Below are positions 21,716-34,394 of a stretch of DNA of 64,000 nt, one piece after another. The translations under genes were made by a program, and so were the position numbers. The notes beneath the pieces are model-generated. The model worked only from the letters and a program-made list of their open reading frames with translations. It was not told the origin of the DNA and ran no database searches. Position 1 is the first letter of the stretch. Each line of letters opens with the position of its first letter. Source of the stretch: Myrmaecium sp. VS I D KN 1 (Eukaryota; Ascomycota; Dothideomycetes; Valsariales; Valsariaceae); assembly GCA_019775845.1 (NCBI GenBank), contig JADQAV010000010.1:406871-470870 (forward strand). The letters run 5' to 3'.

Positions 21716-22408
21716 GGACGGTGGGGGGTCTCATCTTCTTTCATTTTTTCGTTTTCTGTTTTGATCTCTTCTATTATTCCCCCTTCCTTCTTTTGAATGT
21801 CTGTCTCATGAATCGCATGGTTTCGTTTTAACCGTCCTCCATCCCCCTTTCTGATTCTTCTTCGACGGGATACGATGGTTGTTGGTTCAGTCACGCTACG
21901 AACCTTTTCTTTTTCTATAATGCCCATCTTTATCTTCGCCCTCTTTCGCAATAGAAACATTCCAAGATCCCGCACATGCTCTCCTCACCTCCCTACGTCA
22001 CGTCCTCGGGACGTTCAGTCTCGCTCGACGCTCTACTTCTTCTTGATGCAGATTGGACATGTGTGTATGTGCATGTGTATGTGGGTGTTGAATACTGACA
22101 TCCTTTCTCTCAAGTAAGATCCTCTATCCTCTATTCCATCCACAGTTTTCCGACGATACTCAATCCATGCAGATGAATGATGGGAAATCGACTCTAGATC
22201 ACTCTCCAAAGCGCGAGAAAGAAGATGAAGATATAAGGAAACAACAACAATCCTCCTCGTCGGAGCTGGAGAAGACAAACGCTATCATCATAATCATCAT
22301 CGTCGTAAATCATCCAAACGTAAATCTCATCAAAGTGAAAGGAAAAAAGAAAGATAAAAATTCCGCCAAGCCACAACAAAAAATGCCAGCAAACCCGCTC
22401 ACACGCCG
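21716..22408. other. Convergent intergenic region
   Basis: T/C-rich 3' sequence of the preceding gene, a GTGTATGTGCATGTGTATGTG tract near 22060-22082, and an ATCATCATAATCATCATCGT tract near 22283-22302. No gene seen. Confidence 0.55.
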
Positions 22409-24686
22409 CTACACGCTAATCCACCTCGCCATCCACGTCTCCGTCACCTTCTTCGCCTCATCCACGAGGCCCATATCCAGCAGCAGCTGGGCGGTGCCGC
22501 GCACGGCGCTCTCGAGGGCGGAGAAGATCCACGCGTGCGTGTAACTGGTGTGCTCGCCCACAAAGACGGTCCGGTACTCGGTCCGGAAGTAAGCGGGCAG
22601 GTAGAGGTCCTGCTGGCCGACGGTGGGGGCGGCCCACGCGCCCGCCTGGTCCTCCACGTTCTCCCAGCAGATGCGGTCGTAGGCGCCCGTGTACTGCTCC
22701 GCGGCGATGGCCCCGTGGACGGCGACCATGGCCCGCTGGACCAGGGCGACGTGGTCGGTTTCCGGGAGGGAGGCGAGGGAGCGGGAGATGGTGCCGGAGT
22801 TGTAGGAGGCGAGGAGGGCGCCGGGCCCGGTGGCGTTGAGGTGGTAGGATGGGTAGCAGATGCTGCTGATGCCCGGGATGTCGGTCGAGCCGCAGCCGCC
22901 GAAGATGGGTCGGGGCAGGTGCTCCCAGAAGCGCGTCTTGTAGTGCAGGGCTACCTTGCAGGCTTGTTGGTAGTGGAGCGTGGAGATGGCGCGGGAGAGG
23001 AGGGAGGAGTAGGGGGGCAGGTGCCAGAGGCGCACGCGGGAGAAGGGCACGGCGACGACGGCGTAGTCGAAGGACTCGGTAGCGGGGGTTAGGTCGAAGG
23101 GGTTGTTAGGTCGGTATTCGATGGAGACTTTTTTCGTGGTGTCGTTGTAGGTCAGGCCTTGGACGGCGGTGCCGAAGCGGGTGCGGTTGAGCACGAGAGG
23201 ACCAAAGGCGGCCGGAAGCCGGGAGAGGCCTTTGTCGATGGTGCGCCATTCGGTGGCGGAAAAGTAGACGTCCTCATACTCCCAGGATGGGTAGTTGTCC
23301 GCGATGGAATCAACGAGGTCAGTAAGGTTCTTATTGGTCCGGAGGACGTAGCGAAGGTAGCCTGACTCGGAGAACTCGAAGTGGCCCGCCTCGACGGCCT
23401 GCTTGTGAGCTTGGAAGACATTGCTGGCCATGAGGCGCTTGGCAGCGGCATTGAAGCCGAGCCATGTGTCGTATTTCGCTTCCGCCTCTTCAGCGGCCGT
23501 GTAATTCGAAAACTCGGCTGAGACGTTTGTGTAGTATGCCGGATTGGTTTCGACTTCACCAACACTTGGGACAGTGCCGTCCGGACGGCGGAAAGTGGTG
23601 GAAGCAGGAACATTGTCATTGCTCTGGATCCAGGGAATGAAGTTGACCGCAAGCGAAGAGTCATTACCGTTCATATCGTTCAGAGCCGCCGCCAATTGGA
23701 AGACCATGCGATGGTCCATGATCTGGATGGTCTCATTGGTCTCGGACTCGGTATAGCTGACAGGGAACCGCATGGGCCCCATTTCCTGATACTGATATTG
23801 GTCTGGGGTGGTCGCGTTCAGGTAGGAAGTGTGGACGCGACCTCCAATCCTGCCAGATGCCTCGATGATGTGCCAGTCTTTGAACCCGACGGAGTCCAAA
23901 AGATACTAGTGAGCAGGCATTAGCAATCAGCGTGGCTGGTTAAGAAGGATGACAAGGATGTGCCAGGGATCATCAGGTCAAGCCCCTGTTGTCGCTCCCG
24001 CTTCATACGCAAGGCTGACACGAGGATGCAGCTTTGTGCAACCCCAAGCGGGAATACGGGCAAAGCTGTGACACAAAAACTGCTAGAAGCAAAGGAGCAC
24101 TCACAGCAGTCATCAAACCGGACATGCCGCCACCGATTATGCCGACTGACTTGGACTTGGCTGAAGCGACAAAGACCTCGCCGGGCTCCTTCTGTTTGAG
24201 GTACTCGACTCCGTCGAACCAAGGGCCCATGGCATCCGCGATATCGGCAAACGCGGCGCTCCGCCTTGTCATCCGTTTCTTCACCGTGAATCTGCCTGAC
24301 CGGCCAACCAGCTCATCTCCGAGATAGGCGGACAAGCAGCCGCCGCTGGGTATGTCATTAGGAGGCAGCCAGACAAATCGAGTAGGTCTGTAGGACTCCC
24401 AGCCCTCGTGTCTCTTCGCCAACGGGTGCGAGCCGACGTGGGTGGTGCCGAGGCAGTGATGGGAGTCGGTTTGATGCTCGGCTTCGCATGAGCCATAGTG
24501 GATGGACAATTCACCGTCGAGGGGTCCGGAATAGGCGACATTGACATTGTGCAGGCCCTCGGCCTCAACCTCGAAGGGTCCGTGGAAGAAAACTGAGGGT
24601 TTGGGGAGTGAGAGACCCCTTGTAGTCTCAGAGAAGAGGAGAGACAAGACGACTGGGTAAAGCCATTGACAACGAGGAGAAACCAT
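22409..24686 (-). CDS. Secreted L-amino-acid-oxidase-like flavoprotein
   Basis: 692 residues from exons 24686-24105 and 23905-22409, with a 199-nt intron (GTGAGT donor, ACTAG acceptor) joining GGMSGLMTA to YLLDSVGF. A signal peptide is visible (1-25). The FAD-binding dinucleotide fold GIIGGGMSGL (182-191) leads to the ribose-binding acid in IIEASGRIGGRV (about 207-218). A flavin monoamine-oxidase-type domain continues to the C-terminus, with FVGEHTSYTHAWIFSALESA as the second FAD contact. At least nine N-glycosylation sequons support secretion. An N-terminal extension of about 170 residues precedes the FAD motif, as in fungal and snake-venom type LAAO relatives. It probably deaminates amino acids oxidatively to keto acids, ammonia and hydrogen peroxide. 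Substrate unproven. Confidence 0.9.
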
Positions 24687-25734
24687 GCTGGTAGCCTGTT
24701 AGACGGTACGAATCTCACAGTAGCGGCCCGATCTGCATTGAAAAGGCGTGGAAACATCTTCATTTTATATTTCTTTCTAAAGTGGACGTCCGTTCAGCAA
24801 AGAGAAGCGGGAAAGAGTCGGATCAAGTCCGATGAGCCTGGTAGCAAGCGAAGAGTCCGTAGCAAAGAGTGAACTGTGCCGCATCACGGCCGATGCGAGA
24901 TAAGAGAACGGGAAGCTGGCAGTTCGAGCCCGGCCAAGCAGCTCGTATAGGAACAGTCATGGCGATCTCTCGTCGATTCACCGACGGAGGCGTGAGAGCT
25001 GGCATGGATGAGTACTGTTTACATCCTGGCTGTCCAGTACAGAGTAAGTAAGTACAAGCGGATGGACGTAAGGTGCCTGGCTGGCGGCAGGGATGTGGTT
25101 GATAAGCAGCAACAGCTATCGAGACTTCACTTCAACAGTGAACAATCGGTGTGTCATGACGGAGAGAGGGAGCGTTATCAGGCAGGAGGATGGATGTTCT
25201 ATCTTGCTAAGGAACGCTGAACGATAGTCAGCAGCTGTGTATGTACCTGGTCAGTGGTGCCGTATGTACATATGCATGTACGTGAAAGGGCGCGGTGGGG
25301 AAGGTCAGCGGGAGGTGGGGGAAGACGTTCCGATTGTGAATGGACGGGATCCATGGATGGACGGGATGTCGTCGGGACGGCCGCTTCGGAGTAAGTTTAG
25401 ACCGGAGCCGGTAAGGCACCCGGGCACAGAGGTTGGAGCTTGGACCACGCCGTTTTTTTCCTTCGCTGGTGGGGAAAAAAGTCGGAGTTTTGATGGCGCC
25501 CGCCGTTGACGGGATGGGATGAATGACAGGTCGGGTGCACCTGCAGTGACTTCAACTTCTTAGCTCTTACTACTATAGTCCTCTATCTCTCTCCTCGTCC
25601 TTCACAGCACTCCGAGAGCTGCTTATCGCGCCCCCGATGGATCCCGACTAGTAGCTACTACAGCTCGCTCAGCACCTCACTAGCCTAGCCGGTAGACCAC
25701 CTCGTCCTCTCCCACCTTTCACCTCCCACCATCA
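24687..25734. promoter_or_regulatory. Divergent intergenic region, LAAO-like / PPR-type gene
   Basis: About 1 kb. CT-rich tract with TAGCTCTTACTACTATAGTC at 25560-25579 before the PPR-type gene. A GTTCGAGCC near 24,923 resembles a tRNA B box but has no matching A box or arms. No gene recognised. Confidence 0.4.
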
Positions 25735-27601
25735 ATGCTCCGGACCTGCCGCCGTGCCGCAATCGGTCGACCTCCCCACGCCCTCCGCTGCCTGCCCTGC
25801 CGGACTGCATTCACCGCATTCACCGCCTCTCCTCGACCTCCCCCACTTACCCCGCCTCTCCGCCTTGCTTCGAGCTCCTCCCGAGCCGCGGCCGTAGTTC
25901 CTCGAAACTCGCGAACCTCTCCGATCCCGCGCCTGCCACACTACGACGCCGTCCAAGATGATGCCGTGGGCAGAGCCCTCCGAAAGAGACAGGCCGAGCT
26001 GGAGGAGATGGAGATCAAGGTGTCGAAGCGTGTCCGCCGGCCGGCCGCCGTGAGAGCTCTGAAGCGGCTGAACGAAGCGCTCGCCGCCGCGAAGAAGAAC
26101 AGGGACGACGTGGCGAATCGCGCGGTGATCTGGAAGGCCTATTGCCAGGCCAAGGACCTCACGCCGAACCTCCTTCCGAACGTGCCCGACCCGGCCTGGG
26201 ACCTGATCTGGTACTCCCAGTCCTTCGACGCCGTCGAGAACACCGACGCCAAGGCCCGCCAGGAACAGATCTTGAAGGACATGCAGTCAGTGGGCAAAGA
26301 AGCGCCTCTGCATCTGCGGCTGGAGCACCTGGAGAAGACGTTTACCCACGGGGAGCGAGAGAAAGCGATCCAGAGCTGGGAGGAGGAACATGATCCGGCT
26401 TCCACCGCTGCCGTCCACGGCCATAAGGTGGAACATCTCGCACTGGGAGTGCGGATGCATGCCTTGCACGGAAACTCAGCACGCGCCCATACCATCCTCG
26501 ACGAGCTATACGATCGCGATCCTACATGGGAGCCCCGTCTCATGTTCGACGTGATGAACGCTCACGTACGAGCAAACACGGATGAAGATCTCGAGCAAGC
26601 CTGGACACTGTATACCCGATACAAGGAGCGATTGGGGGACTCGATGACCCTGGACGACTTCGATACAGCGTATGCTACGTTCCTGGATAGCCAAGAGACG
26701 GGGTGCGCCGTCGCCGTTTTCAAGGACATGGTGGAAAGGAAGTTGCTCGCGCCGCACTTCGAGCGCGAGGAGGTGAGGAAAGTGGTCAGGCGGCTGAAGG
26801 CCATGTTCTTCCTCAGTCCCACGACTGAGGCCGTCAACAAGGTGGCCCTCACGGCGCTCTCGTGCCTTCCCGTTCCATACCACGGTTCCCTCTACAAGGA
26901 CTGGCTCCGCCACCTGGTCCACCTCAAAGAGCCGGCCGTCGCCTCGCAAGCCGTGGAGTTGATGTACGAACGTGGCTTCCGGCCCCGGACCTGGCATTTC
27001 GACCTGCTCGTCGGCTGCCTGCTGACCGCCTACCCCCGAGAGGCCGTCGAGCGCGGCGTCTCCCTCGCCTGGGCCATGATCGACCGCGCCCAAGAAGCGG
27101 CCAGCGCTCCCGACGGCCAGATCCAGCTGCGTCCGCACACCTACCACCGGCCCATCCCGCCGCACCTCGAGCGACGCATCCCCGCCGCCTCGCCGAACAC
27201 CTTCGCCCACCTCATCCGCCACTACGCCAACAACTACGACTGGCACCGCGTGGAGGAGGTCCAAACCATCCTCCGCGACCTCTCCCCGCACCCGTCCACC
27301 CTGCTCATGAACGCCCTCCTGCACGTGGACCTCAAGCGGGGCAACTACGCCGCCGTCTACCGCCGCTACCACGCCCTCACCCACCCACCCCCAGGCACCG
27401 ACATCGAACCCGTCCGGCCGAACGGGGCGACGTTCTGGGCGCTCTGGCGCGCCGTCCGCGACGGCCTCGCCGCGCACGAGTCCCGCCCGCTCGACCACCC
27501 CCCGATCTTCGGCCTGGAAGACGACCTCCCCCACCCGCGCGCCCTGATGCGCCACATGCTCACCTGGTGGCGCGACAGCTTCCCCGCCACCACCCCCTCA
27601 C

Positions 27602-27636
<35 letters not shown>

Positions 27637-28425
27637 GCACAATCCCACCAAACCCCGACCTACCGCCGGCAAGCCCTGCGCGGCCTGCGCGGCCAAACCC
27701 GCGACGTCCCCGGCTTCATCGCCGGCTGCTTCCGCCTCGCGCACGACCTGCCCGGCGCCCTCGTCGCCCTCCGGCTGCTGGGCCGGCACCTGGCTCTCCG
27801 CCCCACCGGCCGCGCCGTCGACAGCGTCCTCCGCCAGCTCAGCTGGGTCGACCTGCGCGACCCGCGCCACGAGCGCCTGCGCGGGGATGGCATCTCCGGC
27901 ACCGGCCCCGGTGGCGCTGGCGCTGGCGCTGGCGCTGCGGGCTGGAACAAGAGCCCCCTCGCCGGCGAGATGTTCATGCGCAACCTCGGCGGCGTCCGCC
28001 GCGCCTGGGCCCACGTCGTGCGCGAGCGCTTCGATCGCCGACCCGCCGCCTGGCGCGCCCGCGCCGTCGTCCGGTTGGAGGATGCGTTGGAGCAGATTGG
28101 CCACGACGATGGTGTCGCTGAAGGTGTCGCCAACGGCGCCGAAGGTGCCAACAGCGCCGAAGGTGCCAACCGCGCTGACCATGGCAATGGTGGTGCTGCT
28201 GCCGCCGGGGGAGATGTCGAGGCCGGCGCGTTCTGGATGGAGTGTCTGGAGGTGTTTGTCCGGGCGTGGTTGGGGAGGGGGGTGCATGCGGATCCGCGGG
28301 CGGTGGAGTATTTGCTGGCGGAGGTGGAGAGGGAGATGAGTCCGGCTCCTTCGCTGGCTGGGAAGAAGGGGGAGGGGCAGAGGGAGAGGGAGGAAGGGGA
28401 GGTTGAGGAGGAGGGGTTTGGTTAG
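25735..28425 (+). CDS. Mitochondrial pentatricopeptide-type helical repeat protein
   Basis: 896 residues in one exon. The N-terminus (MLRTCRRAAIGRPPH onward) is Arg/Ala/Pro/Ser-rich and almost free of acids for about 60 residues, as in a matrix-targeting sequence. From about residue 190 to 620 there are repeated paired helices of PPR/TPR character, for example ALHGNSARAHTILDELYD and KRGNYAAVYRRYHAL. Such fungal proteins bind organellar RNA and support mitochondrial gene expression or complex assembly; I cannot name the specific one. A poly-Ser tract from TCA repeats (27604-27636) and Gly/Ala and Glu-Gly-Ala-Asn low-complexity inserts interrupt the C-terminal half. It ends in an acidic GEVEEEGFG. 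Third positions are strongly GC-rich, which creates a long antisense frame. Confidence 0.75.
27604..27636 (+). repeat. TCA trinucleotide repeat coding for poly-Ser
   Basis: Eleven perfect TCA units inside the PPR-type coding sequence. It adds a serine run between two conserved helical segments and may vary in length between strains. Confidence 0.93.
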
Positions 28426-29065
28426 GTGGGGGGGTGTGGGTTGTGCTTTCCGTTTTCTTCTGTGTATTACTTACTGTTTCTGTTCTTTTGATGTTTTTTT
28501 TTTTTTTTTTTTTTTTTTTTTTGACAGATGATTTGATAGTACCTCCTCCCTCTTCCTCGGCCTTCTCTCCCCTCTTCTTTCACACGTATCCACTTTTGTA
28601 TATATAGATGTATGCATGTGTAAAATAAGCTCTTGTAAACTAGCTAGCTGTAACACTGTACGAGGGAGTAAAGAGGCAGAGGAAGCAGGCAGCAAAGTTG
28701 ATACTCCTAGAAAAAGGAAGATAGAATTACAAACTAAACCTAGGTGTGCAGCAGCACGAGCAGTAGTAGGACTGGAAGTGGAAGTAAGAAGTAGGGGGGA
28801 GGAGGGGGATAACAAGAAACCGCATCCGCATCCGCATCTGTAACCATCATCATGCATCCGCCAACAGAAGAGAATATTCATCCAATCCAGTCTTCGTCTT
28901 TCGCACCGAACCAAATGAACCTCTCTCTCTCTCGCTCCGGGTCCACATCCACATCTCCAGGAAAAAGGAAAGAAAAAGAGAAAGGGCATCCAACTCCACA
29001 AAGCCAATCTCAGACTCACGAACCCCCCCTCCCCTAACAAGCGCAACGAGAACCTATCTGTCCCG
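28426..29065. other. Convergent intergenic region with a 29-nt poly-T tract
   Basis: 3' regions of the PPR-type gene and of the zinc transporter gene. It contains an uninterrupted run of 29 T at 28494-28522, an ATATATAG block near 28601 and short CCGCAT repeats near 28822. No gene seen. Confidence 0.6.
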
Positions 29066-31010
29066 TCAATACGGCGCACTACCTTCCTCCGCCACCATCG
29101 CCGGGGTGCAACACTGCTTGTTGTTACCGCACTCGTCACCGCACTCAAGGAGACACGCGTCCGCCTCGCTGTCCCGCAGGCTTCCGGTCTTGCTGCCCAT
29201 GCGGCGAGGTCCGGTGCCAACGGCGTCCCGGTTCGCGCCCGCACCCGCCGCCCCCGCCGACGCAGCGCCAGATCCGCCGTGCTGTTCATCCTCCGAGTTC
29301 ACGCCAGAGTGCTCGTGCGTCGCGTCCAGACAGAACTCCGGCTGGATGGTGGACGAGTGGATTCCGTACTCGTGCAGGCACTTGCGGATGTCGCGCGCCA
29401 GCCGCATGTACCGCGCCGACCCTTCGCCCTTGAAGTCGAACTCGAGCTGCACGTGAAGACTCGCCACCAGCTTCGTGTCGCTGAGCTGCCACACGTGTAC
29501 GTGGTGGCAGGAGACGATGCCGGGCAGCTCCTGCACGTCTTCTTTGATGTCGTCGATGCTGAGCCCCTGGGGTACCGCCTGGAGGAGGATCCGGCTGGCG
29601 GCCTTGCAGAGGGGAAGCGCAGAGAGGAGGATGATGACGGTGATGATGAGCGAGATGAGAGGGTCGCTGTAGTAGCGCCAGGGATGCTTAGTGAGCCAGA
29701 TGATGAGAGCGGCCGCGATAACGCCAACATTTCCCAAGGCGTCGCCCATAACGTGCAAAAAGACACCACGCATGTTCAAGTCGCCGTGAGAGTGGCCATG
29801 GCCGCCCTTCTTGCTGGCGTCCTTCGGCTGGGAGTGCTTGTGGTCGCGGTGCACGTCGCCGCCCTTGATGCCGAGGACCTTGTGCGCTTTATGACCGTCG
29901 GAGTAGTTGCTCTTGGACTTGGAGGAGCTGCGCTTCTTCGGCTTAGAGCCGATGAGTGGTGTGCGCTCGTCCGAGGCGGCACCTTCGCCATGATTTCCTT
30001 CGTCCGACTCCGTGCTAGATTCGTCTTCGACGCGGGAAGCGGCAATGATCTCGTTCCGGAAAGATGCGGGATGCACGTAAATTTCGTCGAGACCGGTATA
30101 ACCTCTCGACCTGGAACGTCCATGGCTCCTCTTCCGGTGGTGCGAACGTGGGCGGCGCTCTGCATTGTCATCGGTCGCCTCCCAGGAAACCCTTCCTGCG
30201 GTACGAGACTTGGAGGTATCGGTCTTCGCCGAGGCCAAGTTGCCAACGCGGTTCTCCGGCAACACGTCCGCGATATTTCCACGCTCATCCCGGATTGTCT
30301 CGTCCTCCGAAACGTCATCGTGGTAGTGGCTGTGGCCCTGTTCAGCTTCGTTAACCGCATCGCCGTGCGAGTGTCCGTGACCGCCGTGGCTATGGCCGTG
30401 GTCGTGAAACAAGACCAGGCCCAGCAAGTTCGACGCCAGACCCCAGCAGCCAACGATCAGTACCAGTTTCGGGTTGGAGACCTCCTGCGGCTCCACAAAG
30501 CGCTGAATGGCCTCAAGGAAGATGGACAAGCACAGTGCAACGAGGAACACACCGTTCACCAGGGCGCCAAGCGTCTCGGCTCGTTGCCACTGCAGTTCGT
30601 GTCAGCCCTTCTCGTCCAATCCCCGGGTGGGCAGGCCCAACCACTTACGCCGTAGGTGTACATCTTCGAGGTCGTCCGCCTGTTCGCGACCTGCACGGCC
30701 CATAATCCCACGCAAAGTGACAGGACATCGTTCAGCTATCCGATTTGCCGTGTCAGCTTGGCGCTCGCTCAATCGGTTTGACCGGCGTCAAATGGATATT
30801 CAGAGTGCACGCACCATGTGAAAAGAGTCGGCGACGAGAGCAAGGGAATGCGTGGCATAACCTGTGGTTTGCGTCAGTCATGTGCCCATTGAGGTGTCGT
30901 AGGTAGCGGTCGGTAAAGAACATGAACTCACCGACAACCAGCTCCAAAAGGAAGAAAGCACTATCGATGGCGAGCAGGATCTGGATCCTGCGGGACTTGG
31001 AAAGGCCCAT
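29066..31010 (-). CDS. Vacuolar zinc/cation-diffusion-facilitator transporter, ZRC1/COT1 type
   Basis: 578 residues from exons 31010-30932, 30861-30815, 30735-30649 and 30589-29066, whose splices give MGLSKSRRIQILLAIDSAFF, VVGYATHSLALVADSFHM, LNDVLSLCVGLWAVQVANRR and MYTYG-WQRAETLGALVNGV. The zinc-site pattern HSLALVADSFHMLND in TM2 and HVMGDALGN in TM5 identifies a zinc CDF. Six membrane segments are split by a long His-rich cytosolic loop (HGHSHGGHGHSHGD, and SKKGGHGHSHGD before TM5). The C-terminal domain holds the CHHVHVWQLSDTK metallochaperone-like fold, then a Cys/Gly/Ala-rich tail ending EEGSAPY. The family exchanges Zn2+ (and Co2+) for protons into the vacuole and gives zinc tolerance. 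The ATG at 31010 matches the family's conserved start. Confidence 0.93.
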
Positions 31011-32584
31011 GATGTAGGCGGCGAAGATGTGAGCGGGAAGGAGATATTGACAAAATGCTCCAAGGGAGACGCCGAAATCGCAGACCCAAGGCCTCCCCTC
31101 CAAAAAAAGATACTGAGGGAAGTAGAAGTAGGGATATATTGGGCGCAAGCAAGCGGATCTGCTTAGGCGATGCGCAGCCGAAGAATGGGGCGGGTGGAGG
31201 CGAAGAGATGGGTTAGAAGGGCGAGCTAAGTCGGCATGGGAAGAGGCGTGAGGCGATGGATGTCGGTTGAAGGAGAGTGAGGAAGTGGTGGAGAGGAGGA
31301 GAAGTACGTAGAAAGAAGAAAGGCCGCTCTCTTGGAGCAAAGGAAGGAGGTGCAGCAGCAGTAGGAGCAGCAGACGTGAAGAGCAAGCGGTGAGGTACTA
31401 CACAAGTACGCAGTAGTAAGGTACTTAGGTATTGTACCTGGGCAAGTGAGGTTGGTAAGGTAGAAAAGGAAAAAGGACGCGTGCTAGTCCGGAGTAGAGG
31501 TTGGAGGAATTGGGAGAAGCACCCCAGCTGTGGCGTCACAGGCCCCATTTGGTTAGGGATCTGCGGCTGTACAGTACAGAATGCACCCACCCGGCCGAAC
31601 CAGAGCCGACCCTGGCTGGTTTGCTCGGATGTGACTTGACCGCGGACGTTACTAAATCATTACATAAGAGCTTGCAGGTACTACTATGTTGGTTCATCGT
31701 CTTCTTCAGTACATCGACAGAGACGAGCGATGCAGAGAGAAAGATTGTCTGGTCGCATATAATGTAATGCACTAGAGGCACCTGTTTGCCATCTGTATAT
31801 ACATACCTATACAGTATTAACAGCCAGGAACTGCGAACCCGTCAATCCTGCAAAAGGGCCGAAACGTCGCCAGCCTACCAGAGAGCCGGGTAGATAGGTA
31901 CTAGGCAGGCAAATATGCCTGTTGTGTTACGTAGGTTCAAGTTCGCATTCATGCCGGTGGTCGCGTGGGCAGCAGCCCAGCGTGGTGCAATGAGTTTTTT
32001 TATTCTTTTTCAAAAAAAAGGAAACATGCAAGGCTGCGAAAAAAGAGCAAACGGAGGCCAGCGTGGCCAGCTGTGATAACCCACAAGCATCCTTCCGACT
32101 CCCAGCGTCGATCCGAGCTTACGATCCTAACAGCAATCGTTCTCAGTGTAGGGATTGATCTAGGATAATGGAATCAATGGAAGTTGTAAATGTAGGTTCC
32201 GCTGGCGTCATCAAAGTAGTTCCATACATGCATGCATCTCATCCATCCGTGACGATCTGCCAACCTGATCGACATGTCCATCAAGGTACATGATGTATTC
32301 AGGTTCCCACTTTCCTTCCGTCCCTCGCTGGCGGCGTGGACGATGCTCCATTCTTCGCAGGAGTTCACAATCATGATGGAGGCCTCATACGCGCATCTGT
32401 CCGATCGAAGCCACGAAAAGGCGCTGGATAATCAGCCGATCACGCAATCATTCCCCCCTCCGCCCAACTTTGTCGCGCAGGCTAGGAGCCCAGTCAATCA
32501 GATCAGGGGCAGACGCTCCATTGCCTGTGCCCGCGGATTGTTCACCCCAATTGACCTCAACTCAGTGGAACAGTATACCCAATC
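31011..32584. other. Intergenic region
   Basis: About 1.6 kb between the zinc transporter 5' end and the DUF202 gene 3' end, both on the minus strand. T/C-rich (on the minus strand) sequence just upstream of the transporter is likely promoter. Short frames here lack conserved features. Nothing else recognised. Confidence 0.5.
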
Positions 32585-33596
32585 TCATACCTCCTTCTTG
32601 ATATTCACTGCCATCACCATCACGAACAAGGTGAGCAGCAGCTGCGGTATTGGAGTGATAGCTCGTTAGCCAATACTCCGAGCCAGACTCCCGGGATCGC
32701 CTCCACGTGTGGGATAGAGAGTCATTGGAGAAGAATAAAGAATGAGAAAGAGGAGGAAAGAACATACCAACGCACTCCCCACCATCAAGACCCCAATCTC
32801 CCAGCCGCCCGCAAGCACCCTCCCCCGGGCCATCGCGTGCTGCTGCCGCCAGAACCGAATGGCGCCCAGCACGCTCACGCCGACGGCCGCGCCGATGAAG
32901 ACGGCCGCCAGCGGCACGCCCAGCACGAAGTAGCCCAGCGTGCGGTCCGGGTGCGGGGCGTGCTGCAGCCGGAACAGCTGCGCCGTCACCACCCCGATGA
33001 TGGACAGCGCGAGCGACGTGCGCAGGTAGCCGAGGTAGGTGCGTTCGAGTGCTGTGAGGGGGGTGGAAGACGCCAAACAGAGCGAGAGAGAGGCGTTAGA
33101 AGTGGACAGAGTGGACGTAGAGGGGTACGATCCAAAGGAGAGAGAAGAAACAAGCAAATACCATTCACATACCCAAATGATCCCGCCGCCACTGCGCCCC
33201 GACTTCGACGCTGACCTGGCTCCGCCAAAACCGCTCCACCGGCTCCCACCACCCCGGCCTCGACGGCCTCAGGACCCTCTCTCGTCTTCGCTGTCTTTTC
33301 GTGCGCAGTCCGAGATGCTGCTGCTGCTGCCGCTGCAACGCGTACTGCCGCAGCTGCGCCGACTCGTCGTCGTCCAGCTCCGTGCTGATCTGCGAGATGC
33401 GCAGCGAGGCCGCCGAGTGCGAGGGCGAGCAGGGGAGCGAACGCAGCTCCGTGCCGGGCCGGAGCCGGATCGCGGCGTCGACCTCGATGTCATCTTGCTG
33501 GAGTGGGGAAGGGTGCGTGAGCGCGGCTGCGGCTGGAAGAGTAGGCGGAGGAGGATGAGGTTCTGCCGGCGCAGGAGCGGCAGGAGCGTTCGCCAT
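32585..33596 (-). CDS. DUF202-domain membrane protein
   Basis: 254 residues from exons 33596-33173, 33051-32768 and 32641-32585. Splice 1 (121-nt intron, TCTAAC branch) gives RRDHL-ALERTYLGYLRTSL, the DUF202 hallmark. Splice 2 (126 nt, GGCTAACG branch) gives VGSAL-LLLTLFVMVMAVNI. Two or three hydrophobic segments follow (about 152-172, 185-210 and 228-248). The first 140 residues are Pro/Ala/Gln-rich and probably cytosolic. Fungal DUF202 proteins include vacuolar membrane and VTC-associated members. Its neighbour, the vacuolar-type zinc transporter, is compatible with but does not prove a vacuolar site. Function not assigned. Confidence 0.85.
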
Positions 33597-34394
33597 GCGG
33601 GAGCTGCAGGAGAGCGACAGATGTGTAACGCTCAGCGCTCACGACGAGAGGTGGAGGTGATTAAAGTGACGAATATAGAGAGGGAGGAAAAGAAACCTAC
33701 GTCGTGAACGCACACAAGACGACGAGGAGAACAGGGAAATCAACAAGGAGAAGAGTGATACGAGCGGTCAATTAATGATCACACCGGTTCTTTCGGAAGC
33801 GGTGTGCATCGACAACGTACAACATACGCCAGGCGCTTGAAGATTGGCATCGTGGTCAGAACTCAGGGGCAGCTGTCACCGGAGTCCGGTGGCTTTGAAG
33901 GGTGATTGGCATGGAGGGAAGTGGAGAGGCGACCGCTTATCGGATTTCCCCAGATTTGATAATCTTGGCTGCGGCCCGCCGCGAGTCGTGAATATACGGG
34001 GAAGCGACAAGGGGCTTCCCCTCTTTTTCTTTCTCTCGAGTTTACATACAGCTCCATCGAGCGAATCTATATTGTTCGAAGAATCACTGAAATCTTGAAG
34101 GATTTATTACATTTCTTATTTGGTGCTAGCTCGAGAATTTTTGTTATATATACAGGCGTAGCCTGCTCTGTCTGGTATAAGAGTGTATGTATCTTCGTGA
34201 ATCATGATCAGTCGTTAGCATGCTTAACGGTAGATTCGTAAGTGGACTGTGCTGTTCATCCGTCATGCCGTTTCCCCATGAGTGCCAATTGAGCATATCG
34301 AGCACTATTCGGTCCGGGATGGTTATGAACATTACCGAAAGTGCTGCCGGATAATGCCCGGCCTGGATCGACGTGCTATCACCGCCCCGACCCA
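33597..34394. other. Intergenic region
   Basis: About 0.8 kb between the DUF202 5' end and the kinase 3' end. No coding potential or recognised element. Confidence 0.5.

Noticed and set aside
24890-24960. tRNA-like B box GTTCGAGCC
   Set aside because: No A box at the right distance and no cloverleaf arms could be folded by eye.
26862-28121. 419-codon frame overlapping the PPR-type gene in another frame
   Set aside because: Arg/Pro/Ala-rich shadow of the GC-rich coding strand.
29279-30655. Plus-strand 458-codon frame opposite the zinc transporter
   Set aside because: Antisense shadow of a GC-rich exon; the minus strand has conserved CDF motifs.
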